The translations under genes and the position numbers were made by a program. From Spirodela intermedia (Eukaryota; Streptophyta; Magnoliopsida; Alismatales; Araceae), in contig LR746272.1 in assembly GCA_902729315.2 (NCBI GenBank), positions 6,201,827-6,265,826 on the forward strand: a stretch of DNA of 64,000 nucleotides, written 5' to 3'. The notes under the pieces are model-generated. The model did no database searches. It was not told the origin of the DNA and saw only the letters and a list, made by a program, of their open reading frames with translations. Below, in pieces: positions 23,641 through 36,615 of this stretch; positions within the stretch are counted from its first letter, which is position 1, and each line of letters starts with the position of its first letter.

Positions 23641-25892
23641 ACAAAATTGGAACAGGCAGTAGAAAAGAAAATTAAGTAATCTCTATGCTTGTCTCAATGA
23701 TAATTTTCATCCACTCATCTTGATCCTTGTTTCTCAACTCATGCATGCAAAATAAATCTCATTCCACAATTCAGTTCTTTATTCTAATTTTCATAAATGA
23801 GAACACTTTTATTTTCAGTATTTAATTTTTTTTATCCCCCTTTTTGATAAATCAAGAAGATTTTCAGCCAATATTTTCAGTCTTTTTTCCCTTGTATAGT
23901 TTTTCCTCTCCCTAGTTAGTCCATCTTTCATTCTTTTGGGTAGTGAATGATTTATCAGAATTCTATGAATTCTCAGCAACCAAACCAATTTTCTCACAAG
24001 AACTGGATTCTAGTTTTACTTGTTCCCATAAGTCTAGCACTTAGTATACCATAGGAATCACAAAAGAGGAAGATATATTAAAAAAATGAAGAATAAAATT
24101 TTACGTCAACGATTCAGAAGTTTAAAAGATTGGTCCATATCTGAAAGCATGAAATATTCATAAGGAAACACACAAATTTCTTGTTACATGCTTGATCCTC
24201 CTTAGGATGCATAACTTCATCATTTGCTATAAAAAGGAAGAAATTATAAAACTAATCAGCACTTAGTACAACTTGAGCATAGACATCTATCAGTCATTGG
24301 AAATACTTTTTCCCTAATCTTTGAGTTGATCATTGACATTTAACAGCTTTGTGAAGTTATCATTGAACATTGGTTGGGTAAAATAACAAATGTCCAATGA
24401 GAAAGTGTTTAAGTAGATTAGCTCAAGGAATACTTTTGAGAAATAAATAGAGCATTGTGATTGATCAAGTTTCAATCAAAAGAAAGCATTTGTCCATATT
24501 GTTGGTTCTCTATGTGGATCAAGGTAATAGTAATTTATAATGCAAGTTATGAGTGTGTAAATGGTTGAGAGTTTTCATCATGATAGTAATATGAACTTAG
24601 GAAGAATAAATTTTCCATGCTCCATAATACAATAAAAGAACTTGATTTGTAAATGGTTGCTCAAAAGAATTAGTCTTTAGGTGTCAATTGATCTGTATAT
24701 TTCTTCATCAAAATAGAATATTCATAAGGACCATGAGAAGAACTTGGTAGATACATGGAGATTTTGTGATTTTGATAAGCACTGAATTGTCTTTCACCAA
24801 ATCAGTAGTGTTAATTGTGCAATCAGATGCATGTTCTAAACTAGTACACAACTCTAGGAAATGAGAAGGGCCAAAAAATTGTGACTCAAGTTACCTAAAT
24901 ATGAAAAAATACGAACTACATAAGCTGAAAGGTTTTTAAGAGTTTAAGCTCAAATTCAAATAAGTCAATGACAATCTGCATACATAACATTTCATATTTG
25001 TAGTAGTAGAAATTACTTTTCTACTATTTTGCTTTATGTAAGTTTGTTCATCAATCATATTTTTTAAAAGAATAAAAATTGACTTAAGACTATTGAAAGG
25101 CCAACATGTTATAATGTTCAATTCAAGCAACCATTGTAAACTTGAAGGACAGTCAATGCTCTGTGAATAAGTGTGATTGCAATTGAGTTATATGACATGC
25201 TAGTCTACTAAAAAAATTTAAATCTAAATTAAGGAAATCTGAAAACCAAAATATAATTCTAAAAAAAAATCTGAAATCAATTTCTAAAATTTTTGAAGTG
25301 AGACAAAAGAAAAAACATAAATCAAGAATTAAAATTTTGTCTCCAAAAAAAATGAAATTGAAATTTAGATGGATAAACTTAGTGACAAGAATCCAACTGT
25401 AGAAAATCTGTAAAATAGGAAATCATTTTTGGAAGAAAATAATAAAATGCAAACCTTTTACGAAAACATAATGACATTCAAGCTAACTTAGATAAATTAA
25501 TTGAGACAAATTATCAAGACATAGACAAATAAGGAGTTAGATATACTAAATAGCTATGGAAAGGTAAATATTTTTTTAAAAAATAAATTTAATCATACTT
25601 AAGTGCGGAAGTAGAAAAAAAATTAGATCATGAGTAATTATTGTTAGCATTTAGGCCCACAAGAAATTAGAGATGTCCAAAAATAAATCTGAAAGCCAAT
25701 AGTATGTTGATGTCCCAAGGGAAATCAACTATTAAAAAAATATGAATTCTTAAGATGCTTTTAGATATACCTAGGAAATAAATGTAGATTGTGTCTAGAT
25801 TCTCTCTCAGGTGGATGGAGATCCCTAGTATGTTGATAGTGGCTACTTGAAATATATGACTAAAACGGATTTAAAAAGTGACCATTAAGATA

Positions 25893-26005
25893 AAGGAGGT
25901 GAAGTAACCTTTGAGTATAATAGTTGCTTAATACATACAACTAAAAAGAGGAAGTGGCTAACATCATTTGTTGAGAAGGAGGTGAAGTAACCTTTGGGTA
26001 TTATA
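25893..26005. repeat. direct repeat pair in AT-rich DNA
   Basis: The word ggaggtgaagtaacctttg occurs near 25896 and 25979, about 83 bp apart, each followed by a near-identical (a/g)gtat. Probably a short local duplication. Confidence 0.6.
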
Positions 26006-26519
26006 AACCTAAAAAAAAATTAGAATATTGAAAAATATATCTTAGTAAACATGTTCTGACTGAAAATTTTATTTTAATACAATGTTTAATACAGAATTTG
26101 ATTAGTATTAGTCGATATGTACTAATAAAATGAAAGTAGAATTAAGTTCTGGACTAGGGAAAGATAATATTCATATTACTTACTTACTTGAATTGATGAA
26201 TTTAAATTTATGTTTCATTTCAAGTGGTTCTAAAGATTTAATGAAATAGTCATATAGATCATTAGGATGTGTGTCCATCTTAATGATCCATGAATTTAAA
26301 TAAATAAATTTATTAATAGGAATGCTTAGTCTAAAAGTTATTGAGGAATTTTATTGTGATACAAAATGGATGAAAATAGACTAGAAAAACTCACAAATCT
26401 AAAGACATGGTTGCAACAAGTCAAACTAAAGTAAAATGTTTGGTTGGAAGGAGGTATGAATTCACAATGGTTAATCACTTTTAATATTTAAATTAGTCTT
26501 CTTATTACACAACAAAATT

Positions 26520-27120
26520 ATATGGTTGAGGTATTTCAAACAATTAATAAGAAGATTGAAGACCAAATAATATTGAGGATTAAGAGAATTAGTGGAGATC
26601 ATGATGGAAAAATTCAAAACTTAGTTTTATGACACTTCAATAATATGGCTTTCTTGAAAAAAAGAATATGACTCTACTACATATTCAAGAAATGTTATCT
26701 AAAATTGACCCACGTAAATATGTTTTGTTGAGGCTATGAACACCACATTTTATATTATGAACAAAATATTTATTATACCTATAGTTAAGAAAACGTTTCA
26801 TGATCTACTCAAACAAATGAAACCAAAAGGTAATTACTCTAAACTTTTTAAATGTAAATATTTTATTATTATCAATGATAAGCAATATAGACATCACATG
26901 TTATAACCAAAAGTTAATTACTCTCAACCCAAGAAGCGATACTTTCAGTTATTGTGAAAATTAAAGAGCTTTTATATTTCATACCAAAAAACCTTGGAGA
27001 TAGAAGAATTGGTATGAAATTTTCTAAGAAAAACAAATAGTAACCTTCTGTTCAGAATGATGAGGAATTATTAGAAAATGAATTTCAATAAATGTCAAAG
27101 AATGATTAAACAGTTCTCAA
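26520..27120 (+). pseudogene. Ty1/copia integrase remnant
   Basis: With several stops and frame shifts, the plus strand resembles the copia integrase core. A KKIEDQ segment and SGDHDG correspond to the family's RSDHGGEF catalytic Asp region. Near 26728-26900, VEAMNTTFYIMNKIF and KKTFHDLLKQMKP correspond to the family's AEAVNTACYIINR and KKTPYELWKGRKP segments, and KLFKCKYFII to its FGCKCFI. A further degenerate stretch with RSDTFSYC follows. No intact frame remains. The identification rests on remembered family motifs and needs a translated search. Confidence 0.6.
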
Positions 27121-27479
27121 ATTAAAAGAAATCTTGAAAACAGACTTTCATAAAGGAACATAAATATATTAGGGTCATACATATATAAAATGTTTAGAGA
27201 TGGCATGATTTCCCTCATATATTTATATAGATAAACTCAATACAATTATTGAGGTTGGGGAGGGGTGGAAGATAAATTTTCAGCTCTAATTAGTGGTTGG
27301 AAAGTTGTTGCACTTTAGAAAAATCTAATTCAAATTCTCTTCCTATGTTTCATTATCTCACAATGATAATATTTTTAAAAATGATTACGAATTCAAGCAC
27401 TTGGAAAACAACAGAATATACATGTTATAAGTTTTAATATCCTTAGGAGAAACTAATACCTATTTTTTAAAAAAAACAC

Positions 27480-28200
27480 AATATTAATATCTAACTCATA
27501 TCAATTTAATCAAAGACCAGTAAGAATCAAATATCAATAAAAAAAAGGCTGATAATAGATATCCTCATAAGATAATGATTTAGCACTTACATCTTATTCG
27601 AATCACCATAAATAAAATATGATCATCAAGTTAACATCTTGAATTGTGATCTTCATATTTATAATCATGATTTTAGTTATTCAAGATATATAAAATGATT
27701 TTATAATATATATATGTTAATAACTAAAAAATCATATTTGATTGAATAAGAAAATTTTAAATTCAATTGATTAAAACACTACCAAAATCACTCAAAAGTA
27801 ATAGTGTAATGCCACAAGCACACAATAGATTGAGTAAGCTTTAATAATCATATTTTATTTATTATTGTCTCGTTGATTCTAATGTGCCTATCATTTCTTT
27901 CTTACTTTGTGACATATTATGTAAATATTGACACTCTCCATAATAATATGTAAAATGATCATTTCATATGATGAAATAAATCAAATATATAAATCTAGAA
28001 TTACTAATAAGAAGTATATTCAATTGATTCTCATATGAATATTTAAAAATATTATATTGAATTATATATGAGCACACTAATGTTATCCTCATGTGAAACA
28101 TATTTGAGATTAGACATAATTTGGTCTTTTATTTGATCTTATGAATATTTTTCATCATCAAAACATAATCCATTTGATGCTCCAATAATTATAATTCAAT
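27480..28200 (+). repeat. dispersed repeat, copy A (inverted copy at 54.1-54.8 kb)
   Basis: Collinear with the reverse complement of 54090-54800. Shared words include gatttagca, gatcatcaag(t)taaca, acatatttgagatta, ttgatcttatgaa and catttgatgctccaa, interrupted by small indels. It sits directly downstream of the copia integrase remnant, so it may belong to the same element. Confidence 0.7.
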
Positions 28201-28413
28201 TATACACATAAAAAAAAATCATGCTGCCATTACGTAAATATTACCTAGTTTATCAGAAGATTAGAGTGTTACCAAAACTCAAGAATCTTTCCTTAAAAAA
28301 AGAATTGAAAGCTAGATTCTAATTGAGAAAGAAAACATCTCCAATAAACATCTAGTGTGAAGTCTCCAATATTCAACATAGTTGAAACATGAAGGAGATC
28401 AATAATTCAAGAC

Positions 28414-28440
28414 CAACAAACTGATATCTTCACAAAACTG
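28414..28440 (+). pseudogene. copia RNase H C-terminal motif remnant
   Basis: The plus strand reads QQTDIFTKLL and then a stop, matching the xxADIFTKxL motif that ends most Ty1/copia polyproteins. It lies 1.3 kb after the integrase remnant in the same orientation, as expected for a shrunken copia pol gene. Confidence 0.45.
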
Positions 28441-28766
28441 CTATGAAATACATAAAATCTATTATGTTCATACTTTATGGATTACATCAGAGCTCTATCA
28501 TTAGTAATTCGAATACAATTTTATAATTATTTTAAATTATTAAAATTCAATGAAGTTATTAATGTTGAATGCTAATATGATTTAGTGAGAATACTTTGCA
28601 TCTAAATTTCTCTTAAAGAATGTGCCATATTGGTCTTGAACCATTCAAATTTTCAACTGTTTTTAAGATGTTAATGCTACATAACCCTATGATTGATATC
28701 CATGCTATGTAATTTATGTTAATGCTATGCAGATTTATAGAAGTAGAAAATAAATTGATAGGGGAA

Positions 28767-28882
28767 GAGCATGATTGAAGTTCATTTGTATATTCAATCT
28801 TTCTCAAACAACTAATTACTCGACCATGACTGAAGTTCACAAGTATATTCAGCCTTTCTCTAACAACTAATTACTCTGGCAT
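28767..28882. repeat. two-unit tandem repeat, about 57 bp per unit
   Basis: Two adjacent units each run from catga(t/c)tgaagttca through tatattca(a/g)(t/c)ctttctc to aacaactaattactc. They differ at only a few positions. Confidence 0.75.
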
Positions 28883-31800
28883 GATCATCCTTCACTTCTT
28901 TATGCTCTTAAATTTGTTCTAATGATTTTTCAAAAAAATTACATGAAAATTGATCAGAATTTTAAACTTGATCAAAGATAAGAAGACAGAGTTGAGGAGT
29001 GATTCTTGATCCATAAATAATTCTCTCACCTTGATTTTAGTAAGAATGTGTTTTGTGTTTGAATAATCACTAAACATGAAGAGGGAGTGGAAAATCAATT
29101 GTAATTCAATTTCTACTTTCATTGGATTTGGGGAATGTCTTAATTCTTTGACAACATCAAGAAATGATGTTAGTGAATTATTTCCTTATTTCATGTGGAA
29201 AAAACTCATGATTAACCTTTGCTTACTACATAGAGATATGATCCCCATAATCAAGTTTGGCCCACCAAGAGTCATAAATCTATGAAGAATTTTTTTTGTG
29301 AGATTTTATGGGAGCTGAGCCTTGAAAGCAATGAGTGAACAATAAGAATTTAGTGGAAGGTAATGGTTTAATTTATTGGTAATGTGGAGTAAGTAGGGGG
29401 CCATACCACTAAAACATTCTCAATGACATCAAGTTTTAAATATAAGAGATCAAAGGGAATTTAGGATTCCAAGAGAAAATCCCAAAGGATTGATCAATTG
29501 ACCAAGAGTCAAAATTAGAATATAATTAATTAGGCTCTACTTCTTGATATTAATGCAGATAAATCCAATAGTTGAGATACTAGGCTGATAAATTATGTGT
29601 TAGAATGTTGAAAACATAGAGATTTATAATGATTCAAACTTTCCCAAGCATAATCCCACTTTCTAGTGATTTCTGCCCTTGGTTTCCACTATTCATTTCT
29701 AAAATTGAAATTTAAAAGATTAGCAAGATATTAACCCATGCTAGACACTAGCACACTAGTTTCCTTATTTACCTTGGTCAAAAGCACTTCCAAAAGTGCT
29801 TCTAATAGAAAATTATGTTCAAATAACTTATCTTTCAATACAAATGCTAGGCAAATGAGCCTCCTTGATGTTCCTAGTGAATGAACACTTAAGAAATCCT
29901 TGACAAGGATGAACTTCTTACAAAATGTTTAAGAATGATTTCTGAATATGTTGACAAAATTGATTAATCTTTGAGGTAGACTTTAAAGCTCTTGTGAAGG
30001 TTTATTTATAGAGTCCAGGATCTTTTCTATTATAATTCAAATCTCTATGATTTCAATGATAAAAAATTACCTAGGTCAACAGTTGCATTGACTCACTATT
30101 AAGACTCCACAATAAAGTTGTTAGACCAAATTTTTTACACAACTGCACAATAGATATATTGGAGAGACTATTTGAACTTTTTTTGATTTTTTCATACATT
30201 GAAATGCTTTTGATGTGAGATAAACTTTTAGACATATCTAAATATCAAATTTACCTAAGAATATCTTCTTTTTTTCTTGGTTGAATATTTTGATGGTTTG
30301 CCAACTCAAGACATGGTTTAGACACATTCTCTCTTCTCAATTTTGGATGGATTGGCACATGCATTTATAACATGACACTATTTCTCTTCCTCAATTTTCT
30401 ATGAGTCACTTAATGCTTTTGTACATCAAAACACTTTCATTTTCTTCATCAATTTTGAATATGTTGACACTTCTTTTGTGGGTCAAAAAATTTCCTTTCT
30501 TCCTCAATTATACATGAGTTGATGCATGCTTTTTTGGGTCAGCTTTGTGTCTATTTCTTTTACACTACTTGATTGGTTGACACATATATTTGTGAATAGA
30601 TGCATTTTCTCCTTCATCTCTTTCACTTTCTAAATATTGTTCTTCTCAAGTATGTGCTAGTTATTTGATTTATTTTTCTTCTTAGGTATGTTCTAGTTGA
30701 TGTTTATTTTTATTTATTTACTTGATTACTTGTGAACATCAAAATTATTAGCCCAATAATTACCTCGATATTGTGTAGACCCAAGTTAGTTTATGTTGAC
30801 TCAACTTGAGTATGTGTCAGCTCACTTAATATAGAACCAAAAGAAGTAATTTGAAAACACCTAAAAGTTGAAAATATTTTAAAGATTTACTTCTACCTAG
30901 CCTTTATTAGGGACATTAGAGGGCTTCTGATTATTTATGTAACCTAGAAAAAAGTGAATTTCTATTTCATTGAAAATAAGTAGGAGAAAGACAACTTATT
31001 TAACAAATAAATTTTAAAGTACAGTCATCAAATAATTAATTAAAATGAATATATAACAAATAATTGATAAGGTTTCAATTTTCTTTGAAAAAGTTTTATT
31101 GATATATGGGATAATGACATTAAATTAAGTACTAATAATGTTTGAAGGTTCTTCCTTTGCTTAGCTATCTTGAGATGTCTAGTCACTAATTTTTTTGTCT
31201 GCATTCATTTCTTATGTTGTAGAATCAAGTTAAGCTTTTGTTTTGAGTCCCTTTGTTATGTGTGTTTCAATGATTTCCAACACAATGCTATTTTAAGAAA
31301 GGCAATCAAGTGCTGATATGGACATAATTTTTTTATACAAAGTGTTTAGTTTTAAAATCATTTTTCCTTAATTTCTGGAAAAATAGTTTGATTTGAGATT
31401 ATGATTATTTTACAAGTATGTTTACATTGTTTTATAATAGATAGTAACTTCAAAACATAACGTATATGTTCATGAAGTTTGCAGCATGACATTATTGAGG
31501 TTTTGAAACTCAAATAAATTTTGATGATGACAAAATTTTTGACATAAAAGGTTTTTTTTTTTCAGTTAGGATAGTGTATTAACGTTGATGTTTTAACATA
31601 TGAGAGATATATTATTTCTATTTTATTATATGAGAATTAGAAAAAATGCTCCATCAAGATCAATAATTAATGTGTAAGATGACATTATATAGTAGAGTAT
31701 AGTATTAATGTGCTAAAATATTGGGCCACATTTTAGATGATGTTAATGTGTATGCCTATGATTTAAAATCATACAATAGAATGTGATCAATATTAGAAGG

Positions 31801-32039
31801 TATCAATAGAATAGTTGTATTATGATAATTGATGAGTCTTCATTATCATGAGTTAAAAATTAGTAAATATTATAGTTTTAGTCTTAACTCATGATAAATA
31901 GACTTATATTTGTGTTAAAGTGTGAAAAGTGGTTTTCAGTTGAGTAATGTGAATTTTTGGGTAATTATGTGATTTTACACGAATTTATATAATTTTTATA
32001 GTCTTATTTTGAGATAAATAAAGAATAAAAAAATAAAAA

Positions 32040-33190
32040 ATAAAAATAAGATAAAATGAGGGGAACCCATTGGCCAGCTGGGCCCACAAGCGGGTCAAAG
32101 GCTTAGTCGGGGAGTAACCACGAGGAAGGGCTCGAGTGGCTTGGACCGATAGGGGCACGTGTGCGCCACTCCTCTTCCACGTCACTAATGGCCAGCCGAC
32201 TATAGGGCAAGGAGTGGTCGTACATGCACAAGAAAGGGACTTGCCTTCAAATATAACATTACTATAAATTCGCCTGAACATTCGGCACATAAATAATGTG
32301 GGACTAAACCTACATCACCTTCCTAGAAAAGGCGGGCAACTGACATGGATTCGAATCCTCCTAGAGTAAAAAGTCACATATTTTTATCTGATTATCGTGA
32401 CTTTTCTATAGATTGTCGATGAAAGATTAAACAACAAGAATCGTTGGATCATCGGCAAAAATCTCGTCAACACAATTCGTAGAATATTGCTACTAAAATT
32501 AATGAATGATTCACGATAAAAGGATCACAAATCCATCAAGTAAATCATCTTTGATTGATCAACGAATAAGTTGTCATCGAGAAGAGGACGATCCACCAAG
32601 AGACGAGTCGCCACCTCCTGAGAGCATACAAGATACGATGAAGAGCCTCCTCTTGCTGTGCAGACTTGAGGATGAAGCTCCTTGACATACGCCCTACCTC
32701 CATCTAGCTCTTCTCTGTCGGGTGACAATTATTGGAGAGCCACAAAGTCGCTATTTTTCTGTTCCGCTAGGTGACAGTTGTCGAAAATGATTTGACGACC
32801 CATTTCATTAATCTCTAGACTTCGCAAGGAGATCTAGAGATTGCCCACATCATCTTTGTCCAAGGAGAGCCTTCGAGGACATAGATATTGTACAATGATC
32901 CTCTCAAACATCAAGATTCTAGTACATCGTCGACATATCACCATCTCAACGTCGGAACTCTGTTTTCTTGCTTTTAACTTATTTTACACTTTATTTAGTG
33001 ATATTTTTTGTGATTTTAATTTACTAAAATATACTTTATTCAACTATGATTCTTTCGACTTTTACAAATCTTAATTTAATTAATTAAATTGTCTACAATC
33101 ATTTACGTAAGAATTACCAAGTAGAACTCTATTTCTACCTGATTCATGTTCGCTAGGTGCAGACGTCATCTTGATGTCTGCACCCTTATT
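32040..33190. other. GC-richer island in AT-rich DNA, possible LTR
   Basis: Base composition changes sharply at about 32050 and returns to AT-rich after about 32990. The island has a TATA-like actataaattc (about 32263) and several short open frames without domains. It is followed by a strong hairpin at 33156-33184. The size and layout would suit a solo LTR or non-autonomous element, but I could not find convincing terminal repeats or a target duplication. Confidence 0.35.
33156..33184. repeat. 13-bp stem hairpin
   Basis: ggtgcagacgtca and tgatgtctgcacc form a 13-bp stem with one G-T wobble around a 3-base loop (tct). It lies at the edge of the GC-richer island. Confidence 0.8.
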
Positions 33191-34899
33191 TCCCTTTTTC
33201 ATAAATTTTAAATATATTTCCTTTTTATTTCTTAATATAAAATTCCTAGAAAATTATATTCATTGAGGAAAATTCTAAATAATTACCAGATATTATATTA
33301 CATCCTTGTGATTGACCTAGAAAATTAACATTATTTTTTGAAAGTTTTATTAAGTTATAATTAATATATTTGTTTAGAAATACTTTTAAATATTTGAAAA
33401 TTCATATTTTCTAATTTTATAAATTTTCGATTTGCGTGATTTAATACACAAAGACTAAGTCATGTCAATAATACAATGAGAATCATTTATTTGATGTTTG
33501 TAAGTCATTAATGAAAATTAATCCATAGCAACTATTCAAAGGAAATGAAGGAGAGTGTTATTTTCATAAGAGGAAATTTAAAATTCAAATTATAGGAGAG
33601 AAGAAAGAGTCAACAGGTGATTATGCAAAGCTCAAGATAGAAGCCTATGTGAGCATATCTTTGAGAAGAATTATGTACCTTAGCAATGACAAGTAAATCA
33701 TTCCAAATCAGGTCACATTGAAATAATGCTTTGAAGTGCTGAAGTTAGGGCAATAAATTATAATTCTAAGTTAATACATCAACACTAAAATGGAGGTCTG
33801 GAACTAATGATTCTGAGGTTCAACTTAGCCTTTTCCAATAGACTATCTGCTCTATATAGGTAGAAGGCTCTTATTTGCAATTAGTGGTTTTAAGTAGCTA
33901 TTAATTTATTAGAGAAAAGCTAACACTTGATGTTCATATTGTTTGACTCTCTAAAGATGTTGAACTAAGATGATGCATTTTTAAAGAATTGAGTGGGGGA
34001 ATAAAGGAGTAACCAATATAGACTATGAGCTACTCTAATGTTATCACCTTCATTGTCCATAAGCAGTCAAATCACCTAAATTCTAATGTCCCTTATTCAT
34101 TGAATCTAATTTGTTTCCACCCTTACCCACCTGAAAACAAAGAATTAAATAACCCCACCCCTCTTTCTTTGTGGTCTCATCAAACCCAACTTGTATTCAG
34201 TGAAAAGTCAATGAAACTAATTTAATTGATTTCTTGGTTTCGTATAATCAATATAGAAGATTAATTCAGTCATTTTCTTTGTAAATAAAATATTAAATTT
34301 TCAACATGGGATTGAAAAAAGTATAAAGTTAGACTACTCATAATTCAAGACAAAATATATATTGAAAATATCAATCATATCAAAATTGGCAAGATGGTTT
34401 TGACTTGTTCAACCTTTTAGGCTGAGAAAGGTGTAACTTTTTCCTTCTTCTTGAAACTACAAGAAAGATACAAGAATTCTGAGTGACAGGGAGCTCTATG
34501 GCTCAGGGACATCCTTCCACCACTTTGAGGATTCTAACCGTTATTGAGTAGCTACCTTTAGTGGATGACTGTAAGGATCGCAGCCTACTCAACTTCTAAG
34601 CGACATCACCATCTCTCTCATGGGTCAACTTACCCATACGCATACGTGGAAGGGACAGGTGGAGGGACGTTATCTAGTTTGGACCCATTTTGTGGTTTCA
34701 TCCATACATGCGCCTAACCTTGACTGCTGTCCATGCGAAGTTGGAGCTTCGCAAGCACCAGCCACCAGCACTTATGAAGTGATACAATCAAAGAAAGTAT
34801 GAAAAGTGTGTGCTTTTCTTATAGAATAAAAAAAACCTTAGATTTCAGTAGAGAAATCTAGCTTTGGAGGTTTTAATATCAGAAAAAAACTAATATTCA

Positions 34900-35197
34900 T
34901 TTAATTAGTTGAAACATAGCCACCAGCAACCGACGGAAGTCGCCTTCTGCTGCTGCTCTAATATTCCGCGACGAGTACGTCGAAAGAAGAAGAAGAAGAA
35001 GAAAATACCTGAGTACCGGCTGTCGCCGACAAGGCCCTCTCCTTTCTCCAGGCGAGTGGTCTGTTCTGCATCAAGATAACTTCCGCAAGGCGAGAGCGGC
35101 GGAGAAGGCGACCCTAATTTTCCTCCGTCACAGCCCGTCGTCTGGAAGCAGAGGGGTGTCTGCTTCGTCTGCTAAAATGGGTGGTTTCATGGATCAC
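34900..35197 (-). other. 3' flank / 3' UTR of the SPX gene
   Basis: Downstream of the SPX stop codon on the minus strand. Contains a (GAA)n stretch near 34987-35003 and rising GC content. No separate gene recognised. Confidence 0.4.
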
Positions 35198-36201
35198 TCA
35201 CTGAATGGGGATGAGCGATGGGAGCTGCAGAGACTGCAGCAGATCTGCATTGGGGAAGCTCAGCGGGGGAAGGGAGAAGTGGCCGTAAGTGGAGCTCCCT
35301 CGCCGCAGCTCCTGCATCGTCACGAGGGCCGCCACCGTGTTCTTGAGGATACTCCAGCGGGCCACGGATTCAGGGGGCGCTCTGCTCTGGCTCTGCGCTC
35401 CCTCCCCTCCAGGCTCTGCTGCGGCGGGGCGGGGGAGCACCGAGTCCATGGTGTTCTCGCATTCCTTCACCAGCTGCGAAATGAGGTCCGTGGTGAAGAA
35501 GGGCTGCGTCAGCACCTTCTCGATGAACGGAAGCCGCAGCAGATCCCCGGTCCGCTTGTCGTACTTCTTCAGGATCTTTGCCAGCCCTGTCGCGGCCAGG
35601 GCAGATTCGATTGATTCCTCATCATCGTCAGCGATCATCCAATCCAGCTAGGAAAACTTGAAGGACGAGCGAGGAAAGAATCTAAAGGATATGGGATGTG
35701 GTGATGATGATAAGGGAGGAAGAGGACCCGTGTAGTTGACGTTGCTGTAGTTCACGAGCAGAACCATCTCCCCGTGGAGGTCGACGAGGCACCTCCTGAT
35801 CTTCCCCATCTCCGCCACGTACTCCGCCGCCGACGGCCGTGCGCCACCAGGCCCCACCGTCTCCTCCGCGGCGCGTATCCTGTCTCTCATCTCCTGCGGG
35901 GAGAGATCGCCGATCCGGATCAGGAGAAGGAAGCACCACTGCCGCTGTCCAGCAATCTATTCTCCTCCCCTACCTTGTGGCGGATGACGAAGTCCTCCTC
36001 CTGCTCGATGAAGAAAGCGTTGAGCTTGTCCACCTCGGCATTAAGCATGCGGACAAACTCCACCACCCCGGCTGCCCTCCCCGATGCGTCGGAGGAGATG
36101 AGGCGAACCTGCCTCTTCAGATCCTTGTATGAGAGGAACTTGTCCCGCCACCCCGGCAGCGTCTCCTCTACCTGCCGCTTCAGCCGCTTCCCGAACTTCA
36201 T
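35198..36201 (-). CDS. SPX: SPX domain protein (phosphate-signalling regulator)
   Basis: Three exons, 36201-35974, 35893-35728 and 35586-35198, with GT..AG introns, join to 260 residues. Residues 1-29 are the canonical SPX start, [20 protein letters not shown] then KFLSYKDLK, carrying the Lys-rich helix that contributes to the inositol pyrophosphate site. Exon 1 ends in [14 protein letters not shown]. Exon 2 supplies [18 protein letters not shown]. Exon 3 has [13 protein letters not shown], the second basic cluster, then [17 protein letters not shown]. The tail includes [11 protein letters not shown] and [11 protein letters not shown], typical of plant stand-alone SPX1-4 proteins. Known family role: SPX proteins bind inositol pyrophosphates when phosphate is ample and sequester PHR transcription factors. 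The length is normal for the family and no break was seen. Upstream P1BS motifs suggest PHR control. The subtype among SPX1-4 is not assigned. Confidence 0.93.
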
Positions 36202-36453
36202 CCTCCGCCGCCGCCCCGACCAGGCAGCAAGAAGAACCCCACACCCTAGGCCAGTTTCCACCACCACCACGGGAGGAAGAGAGCGTAGTCGTCTTCAGAA
36301 AGGAGAAGAAGATGGATCCTAAATGCCCCTCCCCTTCCCGCATCTGCCCCTTCCCGCATCTGCTCCTCCCACGGCACGGCGTCGTCTTCAAAGAGCGAGG
36401 AGGGGGAGGACCAGCAGCAGGACCGGCTGGGGCTGCCGAAGGAATATGTCTGG

Positions 36454-36461
36454 GGATATGC
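36454..36461. promoter_or_regulatory. P1BS-like site (GGATATGC)
   Basis: Matches the PHR1-binding consensus GNATATNC. It lies about 250 bp upstream of the SPX start codon. SPX genes are well-known PHR targets, so binding is plausible. The motif is short and could also occur by chance. Confidence 0.6.
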
Positions 36462-36529
36462 CACGGGCGTTCAATGAGCAACCGGCCGGAGAAGGACGGG
36501 GCCGTAGACTGGTCGACGCAGTACGTAAG

Positions 36530-36548
36530 AGTGAGAAAGAGAGAGAGC

Positions 36549-36580
<32 letters not shown>

Positions 36581-36592
36581 GAGAGAGCGACG
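36530..36592. repeat. (GA)n microsatellite in the SPX 5' region
   Basis: Three GA runs broken by GC units. It reads as CT repeats on the SPX coding strand, about 330-390 bp upstream of the ATG, probably in the leader or core promoter. Confidence 0.85.
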
Positions 36593-36607
36593 GAGACACA
36601 TTCCTCG

Positions 36608-36615
36608 GAATATTC
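36608..36615. promoter_or_regulatory. P1BS site (GAATATTC, palindromic)
   Basis: A perfect palindromic match to GNATATNC, about 410 bp upstream of the SPX start and just upstream of the GA microsatellite. Palindromic P1BS sites suit PHR dimers. Confidence 0.65.

Larger units (their letters stand above)
22500..34900. other. AT-rich repeat region with eroded retrotransposon remains
   Basis: About 12 kb of very AT-rich DNA with no open frame over about 100 codons. I could assign copia-like integrase pieces (about 26520-27120), a copia RNase H-end motif (about 28414), a dispersed repeat shared with 54.1-54.8 kb, a probable polypurine tract plus LTR (about 23200-23640, minus strand) and a GC-richer island (about 32040-33190). 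The rest shows nothing I can identify and is probably old repeat DNA. Confidence 0.6.

Noticed and set aside
32280-32365. tRNA-like T-arm text (ggattcgaatcc) near 32350
   Set aside because: No matching acceptor stem or anticodon arm was found at tRNA spacing upstream.
33150-33200. Helitron 3' end suggested by the hairpin
   Set aside because: The expected CTRR terminus after the hairpin is absent; the next bases are CTTA.
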